9,637 nt of DNA from JAZTZP01 sp045637525 (GTDB lineage Bacteria; Bacillota; Clostridia; UBA1381). This document shows, piece after piece, positions 1-7,368 of this stretch. A program made the translations under genes and the position numbers. The stretch is from positions 1 to 9,637 of the forward strand of contig JAZTZP010000053.1 in the NCBI GenBank assembly GCA_045637525.1. The letters run 5' to 3'. The notes beneath the pieces were generated by a model. That model did no database searches, had not been told where the DNA came from, and saw only the letters and a list, made by a program, of their open reading frames with translations. Positions within the stretch are counted from its first letter, which is position 1. Each line of letters starts with the position of its first letter.

Positions 1-263
1 CCATATGGTTGGGTGAAATTCGCATAAATGCGAGTGAAATTTGCGGCAAATTTGCCGCAAGTTATGGAAAGAAAATCGACAAACGATTTTCTGATTTTAA
101 ATTCAGAAATTGCAAGCAATTTCTACCGAAACCTGTCGCATGGCGACAGATTTCACCCATGCTTTGCGTGGATTTCACTCACACGGAGTGTGAATTTCAC
201 ATTTTGCTGAAAGCAAAATATTTCACTATTATAGTTTAGAGGCGAATGCCTATAAACTATAAT
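1..263 (+). repeat. Hairpin-array repeat, copy 1 (left part missing)
   Basis: This is a non-coding repeat made of consecutive short hairpins separated by a 7-base word. The word reads GTGAAAT at 13-19 and 34-40, and ATTTCAC at 150-156, 172-178, 194-200 and 220-226. Arms between them include a 20-base perfect palindrome (41-60), 70-78/84-92, 105-112/117-124, 133-139/143-149, 157-162/166-171 (one G-T pair), 179-184/188-193 and 201-207/213-219. The right tip is a hairpin with 11-base arms at 228-238/253-263 and an inner AGGC/GCCT stem. The window cuts off the left tip and first arms, which are seen in copy 3. Orientation is the same as copy 3 and opposite to copy 2. It ends 23 bases before the murG start. 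Two overlapping open frames here are by-products of the repeat. Confidence 0.93.
204..232 (+). promoter_or_regulatory. Possible outward promoter inside the repeat, ahead of murG
   Basis: TTGCTG (204-209) and TATTAT (227-232) are separated by 17 bases and point at murG. The -10 box matches the sigma-A consensus at five of six bases, but the -35 box at only three. Transcription would begin near 239 and leave a leader of about 47 bases carrying part of the tip hairpin. The boxes fall in the last arm and final ATTTCAC of the repeat, so every copy would carry the same outward signal. Weak evidence; no better promoter is visible before murG inside the window. Confidence 0.35.
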
Positions 264-286
264 TTCAAGAAAGGAAAGGTATAAAA

Positions 287-1399
287 ATGAAAATTATATT
301 TGCCGGGGGTGGAACCGGGGGGCATATAAATCCGGCGTTGTCTGTTGCCGGGTATGTGAAAGAGCTCGATGAGGATTTCGAGGCTGTTTTTGTCGGAACG
401 GAGCGTGGATTGGAGAAAAAGCTTGTTCCGCAGGCTGGATATGATATAAAATATATAGACATAGAAGGGTTTAACCGTAAAAACCTGTTGAAAAACATTC
501 GTGTTTTGAAAAAGCTCAGTAATGCAAGTCGTGACTGTGTAAAGCTTATGAAGGAATTTAAGCCTGACTGCGTTGTGTGTACGGGCGGATATGTAAGCGG
601 ACCTGTTGCGATGGCGGCTAAGAAAATGAATATTCCCACACTTATTCATGAACAGAATGTGTTTCCGGGACTGACTGTAAAAGGTTCGGAAAAATATGTG
701 GAATATGTTGCTGTGAGCTTTGAAGAGACTATAAGTCATATGTCGTCGCCTGAAAAGTGCGTTGTTACGGGAAATCCCGTAAGACCTGAAATTTTAGCGG
801 CGGACCCTGTAAAGGCTAAGCGTGAGCTGGGCGTATGGGATAAGCCTTTTATATTGATTTTCGGCGGAAGTCTTGGGGCTGAACGTATAAACAACACTGT
901 AATAGAGATGCTCGGACGACTTGCTGCGGAAGGTAAATATCAGGTGCTTTTCGGAACGGGCGACAGAAACTATGAAAAGGTGCAGAATCAGATAAAAGAG
1001 CTTGGTATAGAGATACCGGAGCAGAATATAAAGGTTGTACCTTATATAAATAATATGCATGTTGCGATGGCGGCAGCGGATGTTGTGGTAGCTCGCTCGG
1101 GAGCGATAACTGTGAGTGAGCTTGCGGCTTTGTCAAAGCCGGCTGTTTTAATACCGTCTCCGAACGTGGTAAGAAATCACCAGGAGCAGAACGCAAGGGA
1201 GATTGAACGAAACGGCGGTGCTGTTGTTATAACAGAAGATGAGCTTAGCGGCGATAAATTGTATGATGAAATTTCAAGTCTTTTAGACGACGGAGAACGT
1301 CTTGAAAAGATGAGCATAAATGCCGGAAAGCTTGCAAAGAGAAATGCACTTGAAAAGCTGTATGAGTTGATTTGTGACATGGCAGACAAAAGAAAATAG
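287..1399 (+). CDS. murG: MurG, lipid II-forming UDP-GlcNAc transferase
   Basis: MurG transfers N-acetylglucosamine from UDP-GlcNAc to undecaprenyl-pyrophosphoryl-MurNAc-pentapeptide (lipid I) on the inner face of the membrane, giving lipid II for peptidoglycan. The 370-residue product has normal family length and the two-domain GT-B layout. Visible motifs are the N-terminal glycine-rich loop GGGTGGH (residues 7-13), TGG (99-101), HEQN (121-124), GNPVR (162-166), the second glycine loop GGSLGA (193-198), ARSGA with the following Glu278 that would contact the nucleotide sugar, and HQEQNA (298-303). The start is supported by a purine-rich ribosome site AAGGAAAGG at 271-279. The patatin-like gene begins 24 bases after its stop, so the two are probably co-transcribed. 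No other division or cell-wall (dcw) gene is visible; upstream is only the repeat. Confidence 0.97.
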   Translation: MKIIFAGGGTGGHINPALSVAGYVKELDEDFEAVFVGTERGLEKKLVPQAGYDIKYIDIEGFNRKNLLKNIRVLKKLSNASRDCVKLMKEFKPDCVVCTGGYVSGPVAMAAKKMNIPTLIHEQNVFPGLTVKGSEKYVEYVAVSFEETISHMSSPEKCVVTGNPVRPEILAADPVKAKRELGVWDKPFILIFGGSLGAERINNTVIEMLGRLAAEGKYQVLFGTGDRNYEKVQNQIKELGIEIPEQNIKVVPYINNMHVAMAAADVVVARSGAITVSELAALSKPAVLIPSPNVVRNHQEQNAREIERNGGAVVITEDELSGDKLYDEISSLLDDGERLEKMSINAGKLAKRNALEKLYELICDMADKRK

Positions 1400-1423
1400 T
1401 TAAGATAATGGAGGCAAAAACTT

Positions 1424-2266
1424 ATGAAGACCGGACTTGTGCTTGAAGGCGGCGGGATGAGAGGAATTTTCACGGCCGGCGTTCTGGATTTTTTCCTTGA
1501 CAAAGAAATAAATTTTGATGCTTGCTATGGAGTATCGGCGGGGGCGTGCCATGCTTGCAGCTTCGTGGCAAAACAAAGAGGTCGTGCATTTTCTGTTGTT
1601 GCAGATTATATAAATGACAGAAGATATTGCAGTATATACAGTTTATTGACATCAGGCAATATGTTTGGTGTGGAGCTTTTGTATGAGATTATACCTAAAG
1701 AGCTTTATCCGATAGATGCCGAAGCTTTTAAAAATAACCCTACAAAGCTTTATGCGTGTATAACAAACTGTGAAACAGGAAAGAGTGAATATCCGCTTGT
1801 TGAGGATGTAATAGAAGATGTTGAATATATTCGCGCGTCAAGCTCGTTGCCGTTAATTTCAAAGATGGTTGAAATAAACGGTACAAAATATTTAGACGGC
1901 GGGCTTACAGATTCAATTCCTGTTTTAGAGGCGATGAAGCAAGGGTGTGAGAAGGCGGTAGTTATTCTGACACAGCCAAAGGGATATAAAAAACAGGACG
2001 AGAAAATGCTCGGACTTATGTGCAGAAAATATAAGAAATATCCAAAGCTTGCAGAGGCGATGAAAAATCGCGCCACCATGTATAACAATACGCTTGAACT
2101 TATAGACAGATACGAAGAAAAGGGGAAGATTTTTGTTATACGGCCGGACTCTGACCTTAACATAGGAAGAACTGAGAAGGACAGAGATAAGCTTTCGGGA
2201 GCATATGATACCGGATATAAAAAAGCTGAAGAGATATATACGGCGCTTGTTGAATATTTAGCTTAA
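1424..2266 (+). CDS. Patatin-like phospholipase (YjjU/RssA-type)
   Basis: This is a 280-residue patatin-family serine hydrolase, probably a lipid acyl hydrolase; its substrate cannot be read from the sequence. The Ser-Asp dyad is clear: oxyanion loop EGGGMRG (residues 8-14), nucleophile elbow GVSAG (36-40, Ser38) and DGG (158-160, Asp158). The ASSSLP segment (138-143) is also typical of the family. There is no signal peptide or membrane segment, so it should act in the cytoplasm or at the inner membrane face. The basic C-terminal third (roughly 186-250) resembles bacterial YjjU-type proteins. A good ribosome site, GGAGG (1410-1414), lies 9 bases before ATG. It follows murG by 24 bases, suggesting one operon and possibly a link to envelope metabolism, which is inference. 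No hairpin terminator is seen after the stop. Confidence 0.93.
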   Translation: MKTGLVLEGGGMRGIFTAGVLDFFLDKEINFDACYGVSAGACHACSFVAKQRGRAFSVVADYINDRRYCSIYSLLTSGNMFGVELLYEIIPKELYPIDAEAFKNNPTKLYACITNCETGKSEYPLVEDVIEDVEYIRASSSLPLISKMVEINGTKYLDGGLTDSIPVLEAMKQGCEKAVVILTQPKGYKKQDEKMLGLMCRKYKKYPKLAEAMKNRATMYNNTLELIDRYEEKGKIFVIRPDSDLNIGRTEKDRDKLSGAYDTGYKKAEEIYTALVEYLA

Positions 2267-2334
2267 AAAGAGTACAAAAAACTATGAAGTTATGTTTTAT
2301 ACTGCGACAAAATGCTAAAAAAGGACATGGCGTA

Positions 2335-2363
2335 TTGACATTGCGGATAAAATGTGCTATTAT
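2335..2363 (+). promoter_or_regulatory. Near-consensus sigma-A promoter of icd
   Basis: TTGACA (2335-2340), a 17-base spacer and TATTAT (2358-2363) form a nearly perfect housekeeping promoter. Transcription should start near 2370, about 30 bases before the chosen icd ATG. It also rules out the in-frame upstream ATG at 2352, which would lie inside the promoter. Confidence 0.85.
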
Positions 2364-2399
2364 ATAAATAAAGGATTTACAGGAAAGGAATGGTTTAAA

Positions 2400-3611
2400 A
2401 TGGCTAAAATACAGATGAAAACACCTCTCGTTGAGATGGACGGAGACGAAATGACTCGTGTGATATGGAAGATGATAAAGGATATTTTGCTTGTTCCGTA
2501 TATAGATTTAAAGACAGAGTATTATGACCTCGGACTTGAGTACAGAAACGAGACTGACGATAGAGTAACGGTTGAAAGCGCTGAGGCAACAAAGAAATAC
2601 GGAGTTGCGGTAAAATGTGCTACAATAACTCCGAATGCCGCAAGAATGACGGAATATAACCTTAAGGAAATGTATAAGTCACCGAACGGTACTATAAGAG
2701 CAATTCTTGACGGAACAGTTTTCAGAACACCTATACTTGTAAAGGGAATAACTCCTTATATCCCGAACTGGACAGAGCCTATAACAATTGCCCGTCATGC
2801 ATACGGCGATGTGTATAAGAACACTGAAATGCAGATAAAGGGCGGCGGAAAGGCTGAGCTTGTGTTTACCGATAAGGACGGAAACGAAACAAGACAGCTT
2901 ATCCATGAATTTACAGGCGACGGCATAATTCAGGGACTTCATAACATAGATGCATCAATAGAGAGCTTTGCAAGGGCTTGCTTTAACTTTGCGCTCGATA
3001 AGAAGCAGGATTTATGGTTTGCAACAAAGGATACTATTTCAAAGCAGTATGACCATCGCTTTAAGGACATATTTGCAGAGATTTATGAAAATGAGTATAA
3101 AGAAAAGTTTGAAGCGGCCGGCATAGAGTATTTCTATACGCTTATAGACGATGCTGTTGCAAGAGTTGTGCGTTCAAACGGCGGATATATCTGGGCTTGT
3201 AAGAATTATGACGGAGACGTTATGTCAGACATGGTGGCAACAGCATACGGCTCACTTGCCATGATGACATCTGTGCTTGTATCACCGGACGGCGTGTATG
3301 AGTATGAGGCGGCTCACGGTACTGTTCAGAGACATTATTATAAATATCTTGAAGGACAGAAGACTTCTACAAACTCTGTTGCAACTTTATTTGCATGGAC
3401 AGGTGCTTTGAGAAAAAGAGGCGAGCTTGATGAGTTACCGGAGCTCGTTAACTTTGCTGACTGTCTTGAAAAGGCGACTATTCAGACAATAGAAGAAGGT
3501 GTTATGACCGGTGACCTTGCTATGATGTCTACTCTTGAAAATAAGAAAAAGGTTGATACAGAAGAATTTTTACATGAGATAGATGCAAGATTAAAGGCGC
3601 TTTTAGCATAA
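2400..3611 (+). CDS. icd: NADP-dependent isocitrate dehydrogenase (eukaryote-like type)
   Basis: The enzyme oxidatively decarboxylates isocitrate to 2-oxoglutarate, yielding NADPH, in the cytoplasm. The 403-residue protein belongs to the homodimeric class that includes human IDH1/IDH2, not the E. coli Icd class. It aligns with human IDH1 without gaps through about residue 139, keeping Thr77, Ser94, Asn96, Arg100, Arg109, Arg132 and Tyr139 for substrate binding. Lys210, Asp250, Asp273 and Asp277 occupy the catalytic and metal sites. Arg311-His312 in AHGTVQRHY match the pair that selects NADP over NAD. The frame is open from 2352, but that ATG lies in the promoter; ATG 2400 has AGGAAAGG at 2381-2388 and gives the expected N-terminus. 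It appears monocistronic, with its own promoter and terminator. The likely role is glutamate precursor and NADPH supply; no other TCA gene is visible. Confidence 0.97.
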   Translation: MAKIQMKTPLVEMDGDEMTRVIWKMIKDILLVPYIDLKTEYYDLGLEYRNETDDRVTVESAEATKKYGVAVKCATITPNAARMTEYNLKEMYKSPNGTIRAILDGTVFRTPILVKGITPYIPNWTEPITIARHAYGDVYKNTEMQIKGGGKAELVFTDKDGNETRQLIHEFTGDGIIQGLHNIDASIESFARACFNFALDKKQDLWFATKDTISKQYDHRFKDIFAEIYENEYKEKFEAAGIEYFYTLIDDAVARVVRSNGGYIWACKNYDGDVMSDMVATAYGSLAMMTSVLVSPDGVYEYEAAHGTVQRHYYKYLEGQKTSTNSVATLFAWTGALRKRGELDELPELVNFADCLEKATIQTIEEGVMTGDLAMMSTLENKKKVDTEEFLHEIDARLKALLA

Positions 3612-3618
3612 TTATAAT

Positions 3619-3656
3619 AAATTCTGAGATGAGTTTTCGCTTGTCTCGGAATTTTT
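3619..3656 (+). terminator. Intrinsic terminator after icd
   Basis: Eleven-base arms at 3619-3629 and 3644-3654 (one G-T pair) form a hairpin, extended inward by a few weaker pairs. It is followed by five T residues at 3652-3656, partly within the stem. It starts 7 bases after the icd stop codon. Confidence 0.8.
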
Positions 3657-3665
3657 AATATACCA

Positions 3666-3825
3666 GGGAACCTCTAAAAATTCCCCGCACGAATATTGAC
3701 GGCTGATTATTCCGTCATTCGTCACAAAATTTCTTTGCATAGGGACACTATGCACGCAAAATTTTGTTTAAACTGACGAAAAATCAGCTCGCCATTCTCC
3801 GCACGCTGAATTATTAGAGATTCCC
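3666..3825. repeat. MITE-like 160-bp imperfect palindrome
   Basis: Almost the whole icd to purine nucleoside phosphorylase gap is an imperfect inverted repeat with GGGAA/TTCCC tips. The outer arms, about 3666-3708 and 3783-3825, pair with scattered mismatches. Inside them TTCGTCA (3718-3724) pairs perfectly with TGACGAA (3774-3780). The core 3725-3742 pairs with 3748-3766 around a GGACA loop, leaving a 7-base bulge. There is no open frame inside. The architecture fits a non-autonomous transposon remnant (MITE) or a structured RNA. It shares no tip or arm sequence with the GTGAAAT hairpin repeat. It ends 11 bases before the ribosome site of the next gene, so it lies in that gene's leader or promoter region. 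Only one copy is in the window, so its repeat status is inferred from structure. Confidence 0.7.
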
Positions 3826-3850
3826 ATCAGTAAAACGGGAGGAAAAGAAA

Positions 3851-4675
3851 ATGGATATATATGAAAAGTTAAAGACTGCGTTTGCTGCAGTGAGAGAAAA
3901 GACGGATTTTGTGCCGGATGTTGCGCTGGTATTAGGTTCGGGACTCGGGGCGTTTGGCGAGCGTGTAAAGAAGGTATGCGAGATTTCTTACAGCGATATA
4001 GAAGGCTTTCCTGTCTCTACGGTAGCCGGGCATGAGGGAAAGTTTATTTTCGGCTATGTAGGCGATGTGAAATGCGTTGTAATGCAGGGAAGAGTTCATT
4101 TTTATGAGGGATATGACATATCTGAGGTTGTTATGCCGATTCGTCTTATGGGAATGATGGGAGCAAAGAAGCTTGTTTTGACAAACGCTGCAGGCGGTAT
4201 AAACAAGGATTTCGGGAAAGGTTGCCTTATGCTTATAACAGGGCATATTTCATCACTTGTTCCGTCGGTTTTAAGAGGCCCGAATATTGAAGAGTTTGGG
4301 GTGAGATTCCCGGATATGACGGAGGTTTATTCAAAATCACTTCGTGAGATTGCAAAGAAAACTGCCGAAGAAAATGGAATAAATCTCGAAGAAGGCGTTT
4401 ATATCCAGACACAGGGCCCGAACTATGAAACACCGGAGGAGATAAATGCATACCGTATGTGGGGTGCTGATGCTGTCGGTATGAGTACGGCGTGCGAGGC
4501 GATAGCCGCAAGACATATGGGAATGGAAATTTGCGGTATAAGCTGTATAACAAATATGGCGGCAGGGTTAAATGATGCACCGCTCACTCATGAGGAAGTA
4601 AAGGAAACCGCCGACAGAGTCGCAGGCGAGTTTGAACGGCTGGTTGAAGGGTTGATAATGAATATTAAATTATAG
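3851..4675 (+). CDS. punA: Purine nucleoside phosphorylase (trimeric type)
   Basis: The enzyme splits inosine or guanosine (and deoxy forms) with phosphate to the free base and ribose-1-phosphate, in cytoplasmic purine salvage. The 274-residue length fits the trimeric PNP family that includes human PNP. Motifs are GSGLG (residues 29-33, phosphate loop), GHEG with His61, GRVHFYEGY (80-88, Arg81 and His83), TNAAGG (111-116), GPNYE (189-193, base-binding Glu193), GMST (210-213) and Asn235 in ITNMAAG, the residue that accepts the purine N7/O6. His247 occupies the position of the family's ribose-contacting His. GGGAGG at 3837-3842 is 8 bases before ATG. The last codons run into the hairpin repeat: the TAG stop (4673-4675) and preceding Leu codon are repeat sequence. 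Transcription converges with lon. Its promoter probably overlaps the 160-bp palindrome, but none is clear. Confidence 0.95.
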   Translation: MDIYEKLKTAFAAVREKTDFVPDVALVLGSGLGAFGERVKKVCEISYSDIEGFPVSTVAGHEGKFIFGYVGDVKCVVMQGRVHFYEGYDISEVVMPIRLMGMMGAKKLVLTNAAGGINKDFGKGCLMLITGHISSLVPSVLRGPNIEEFGVRFPDMTEVYSKSLREIAKKTAEENGINLEEGVYIQTQGPNYETPEEINAYRMWGADAVGMSTACEAIAARHMGMEICGISCITNMAAGLNDAPLTHEEVKETADRVAGEFERLVEGLIMNIKL

Positions 4676-5006
4676 TTTATAGGCTGTTCGCCTCTAAACT
4701 ATAATAGTGAAATATTTTGCTTTCAGCAAAATGTGAAATTCACACTTCGTGTGAGTGAAATCCATGCAAAGCATGGGTGAAATTTGTCGCTATGCGACAG
4801 GTTTCGGTAGAAATTGCAAGCAATTTCTGAATTTAAAATCAGAAAATCGCTTGTCGATTTTCTTTCCATAACCTGCGACTTAAAAGTCGCAGATTTCACC
4901 CGCACTTGTGCGGATTTCACCCAGTCGCATGACCGGATTTCACTTTTTGCCTATGGCAAAAAATTTCACTGTAAATTATAGTTTATCGCAGATAAACTAT
5001 AATTTA
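4669..5006 (-). repeat. Hairpin-array repeat, copy 2 (complete, inverted)
   Basis: This is the only complete copy, about 338 bp, filling the whole gap between punA and lon. GTGAAAT occurs at 4707, 4733, 4755 and 4777; ATTTCAC at 4893, 4914, 4937 and 4963. The four words on each side are complementary and nested. Between them are arms 4714-4720/4726-4732, 4740-4745/4749-4754, 4762-4767/4771-4776, 4785-4790/4794-4799, 4809-4816/4821-4828, 4841-4849/4855-4863, 4873-4880/4885-4892, 4900-4905/4908-4913, 4921-4926/4931-4936 and 4944-4951/4955-4962. Tip hairpins are 4669-4679/4695-4705 and a perfect 15-base stem 4973-4987/4991-5005 with loop GCA. The strand is set relative to copies 1 and 3. Both tips overlap neighbouring stop codons (punA TAG, lon TAA). 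It may serve as a two-way 3' end structure, although neither tip has a long T run. Open frames inside it are artefacts. Confidence 0.95.
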
Positions 5007-7304
5007 CCTCACAATCGCCTCTTCAAGCACCTCGTCCATCGTCTCTACCGGCACAAACCGTATCTTTTTTCTGACATTCAACGGAATTTCCGAAATATCC
5101 TTTTCGTTTTCTTTCGGTAATATAACCGTATTAATTCCGGCTCTGTAAGCGGCAAGCGCCTTTTCTTTCAAGCCGCCTATCGCAAGAACTCTGCCCCGGA
5201 TAGTTATTTCTCCGGTCATAGCAATATCGTTTCTTACGGCTTTCTTTGAAAGTGCCGACGAAAGCGCTGTTGCAATCGTTATCCCGGCTGACGGGCCGTC
5301 CTTTGGAACAGCGCCCTCGGGTACGTGAATATGTATATCCTTCTTTTTATAGAAATCACTGTCAATGCCGAGCTCCGCTGCTTTTGAACGCACATAGCTT
5401 ATTGCCGCAACAGCAGATTCTTTCATCACCTCGCCAAGCTTTCCGGTAAGCTCAGTTTTGCCGGTCCCGTCCATTATATTTACTTCCACACTAAGCGTAT
5501 CGCCGCCAACCGCAGTCCATGCAAGCCCTCTCACAATACCGATTTCAGGCTTCTCATTCGCAGAAATAAACGAATACCGCTTCTGCCCGAGGTAGCTTTC
5601 AAGATTATTTTTTGTAATTGAAACGCTTTCCTTTTCTCCCATAACAACCTTTTTGGCAACTTTTCTGGCAATGGATGAAAACTCACGCTCTAACTGTCTC
5701 ACGCCCGCCTCACGTGTATAATATTCTATTATATCACGCATCGCAGACTCTCCTAAAACCAGCTGTTTGTCATTTAAACCGGCATTATCCAGCGCACGCG
5801 GAAGAAGATATTTTCTTCCGATGTGAAGCTTTTCTTCGGTGGTATAGCCTGAAAGCTCTATTACTTCCAGTCTGTCTAAAAGCGGTGCCGATAAAGTACG
5901 GCAGGTATTTGCCGTTGCTATAAACATAACTTTGGACAGGTCAAAAGGAACCTCTATATAGTGGTCACGAAAAGCCATATTCTGTTCTGCATCAAGAACC
6001 TCCAGAAGTGCCGCAGAAGGATCACCCTTATAGTCTGTCCCCATTTTATCTATCTCATCCAGTAAAATGAGTGCATTACTGCTTCCGGCTCTTGATACGG
6101 CTTCCATAATGCGTCCTGCCATTGCTCCGATATATGTCTTTCTGTGTCCGCGTATATCCGCCTCATCATGTATTCCGCCGAGTGAAATTCTTACAAATTT
6201 ACGGTTTAGGGCCCTTGCAACCGATTTTGCAACAGATGTTTTTCCGACTCCCGGAGGTCCCGAAAGGCAAAGTATCTGTCCCTGTCCCTTTTTAAGTGCA
6301 CGCACCGCAAGATACTCCGTTATACGTTCCTTCACTTTTGACAGCCCGTAATGCTCCTCATCAAGTATCTTCTGTGCATTTTCTATATCAAGATTTTCTT
6401 TTGTTGTCTTGTTCCACGGCAAATCAAGCACCGTATCAAGATACGTCCTTATAACGCTGCTGTCCGATGAACCACCGTGCGTTTTTGAAAGCCGGTCAAC
6501 CTCTTTTAACAGCTTTTCCTTCACGTCAGCTTTCAGCTTCAGCTTATCTATTTTCTCACGATACTCGGTGGTTTCTCCGGCTATATCACCGCCAAGCTCT
6601 GTTGATATTACCTTCATTTGTTCACGAAGATAATATTCACGCTGATTTTTATCTATATTTTCTTTAACCTTCACACCAATCTCGTTTTCGAGCTGAACTA
6701 TCTCCGTTTCATTTGAGAGGCTTACAATAAGCTTTTCAAACCGTGCAGTAAGGTCGCATTCTTCCAATATCTGCTGTTTTATGTCCACGTCAAACTTCAT
6801 CTCAGCCGAAATAATATCACAAAGCAGCTCCGGATTTGAAAACGACATAATACTCATGTACTTATCTGCATTCATCTTATGATTTACAGCAAAATATTTC
6901 TTATACTCATCCCTTAAAATACGCATATACGCCTGCTTTTTTCCGTCTTCCATATCAACTGTATCAAGCTCATATGCTGTCACATGCATAACAGGCGAAT
7001 CATCCTCAGCAATGCTCTCTATTTTAGCTCTTTTAATCCCGCGTATCACAACGCGAGTAAGACCGTTCGGAAGACGAAGCACCTGTTCTATTTTTGAAAC
7101 AGTTCCGGTCTCGTATAATTCATCCGGTTTAACTTTTTCATTTCCCGCGACTTTCTGTGCCGTTACAAAAACATTCTTGTTATCACCAAACGCCTCATCA
7201 ATCGCACCCTTAGACCCGTTCCTGCCCACATCAAACGTAACATGCGTCCCGGGAAAAATAACAATCCCCCTTGTGGGTATTACCGGTAAATATAATAATT
7301 CCAT
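5004..7304 (-). CDS. lon: ATP-dependent protease Lon (LonA type)
   Basis: Lon is a hexameric cytoplasmic AAA+ serine protease that unfolds and degrades damaged and regulatory proteins. The 766-residue product has the N-terminal substrate domain (about 1-195), a helical linker, the AAA+ module and the C-terminal protease domain. Seen are Walker A GPPGVGKT (349-356), Walker B LILLDEID (412-419), sensor-1 Asn466, the likely arginine finger in LLDR (Arg478), and the catalytic dyad Ser672 in DGPSAG and Lys713 in GGLKEK. The frame is open up to 7442, but the 46 extra residues resemble no Lon N-terminus and lack a ribosome site. ATG 7304 has GGAGAG 8 bases upstream and yields the normal MELLYLPVIPTRG start. 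The TAA stop lies in the tip of repeat copy 2. It sits 118 bases after the DpnD-like gene and probably has its own promoter. Confidence 0.97.
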   Translation of the reverse strand: MELLYLPVIPTRGIVIFPGTHVTFDVGRNGSKGAIDEAFGDNKNVFVTAQKVAGNEKVKPDELYETGTVSKIEQVLRLPNGLTRVVIRGIKRAKIESIAEDDSPVMHVTAYELDTVDMEDGKKQAYMRILRDEYKKYFAVNHKMNADKYMSIMSFSNPELLCDIISAEMKFDVDIKQQILEECDLTARFEKLIVSLSNETEIVQLENEIGVKVKENIDKNQREYYLREQMKVISTELGGDIAGETTEYREKIDKLKLKADVKEKLLKEVDRLSKTHGGSSDSSVIRTYLDTVLDLPWNKTTKENLDIENAQKILDEEHYGLSKVKERITEYLAVRALKKGQGQILCLSGPPGVGKTSVAKSVARALNRKFVRISLGGIHDEADIRGHRKTYIGAMAGRIMEAVSRAGSSNALILLDEIDKMGTDYKGDPSAALLEVLDAEQNMAFRDHYIEVPFDLSKVMFIATANTCRTLSAPLLDRLEVIELSGYTTEEKLHIGRKYLLPRALDNAGLNDKQLVLGESAMRDIIEYYTREAGVRQLEREFSSIARKVAKKVVMGEKESVSITKNNLESYLGQKRYSFISANEKPEIGIVRGLAWTAVGGDTLSVEVNIMDGTGKTELTGKLGEVMKESAVAAISYVRSKAAELGIDSDFYKKKDIHIHVPEGAVPKDGPSAGITIATALSSALSKKAVRNDIAMTGEITIRGRVLAIGGLKEKALAAYRAGINTVILPKENEKDISEIPLNVRKKIRFVPVETMDEVLEEAIVR

Positions 7305-7368
7305 ATGTTTTTCTCTCCGTAATTTTTTAATAAGTTCACTTTTTAAATACAAATAAATACTCGTGTGA

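Noticed and set aside
9..239. Open frames across repeat copy 1 (9-239, 28-210)
   Set aside because: They consist wholly of hairpin repeat sequence, and similar frames appear in the other copies; no ribosome site or protein family.
4707..4969. CRISPR-like array, from a word recurring every 22-26 bases
   Set aside because: The recurring unit is only 7 bases, it inverts in the second half, and the intervals are palindromes rather than unique spacers; no cas genes are present.
4669..5006. Tip hairpins as classical intrinsic terminators
   Set aside because: The stems are A+T-rich and not followed by a clear T run, so the standard terminator label is not justified, although a 3'-end role remains possible.
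4723..5120. Open frames across repeat copy 2 (4723-4920 minus, 4908-5120 plus) and across copy 3 (9432-9620 minus)
   Set aside because: Translations of the repeat that run antisense into lon or the isomerase gene; they share the same repeat-derived peptides, as expected of artefacts.
5049..7356. Plus-strand frames opposite lon (5246-5449, 5675-5923, 6067-6351, 6409-6667, 7012-7356)
   Set aside because: All are shadows of the lon coding sequence; none carries a recognisable domain or ribosome site.
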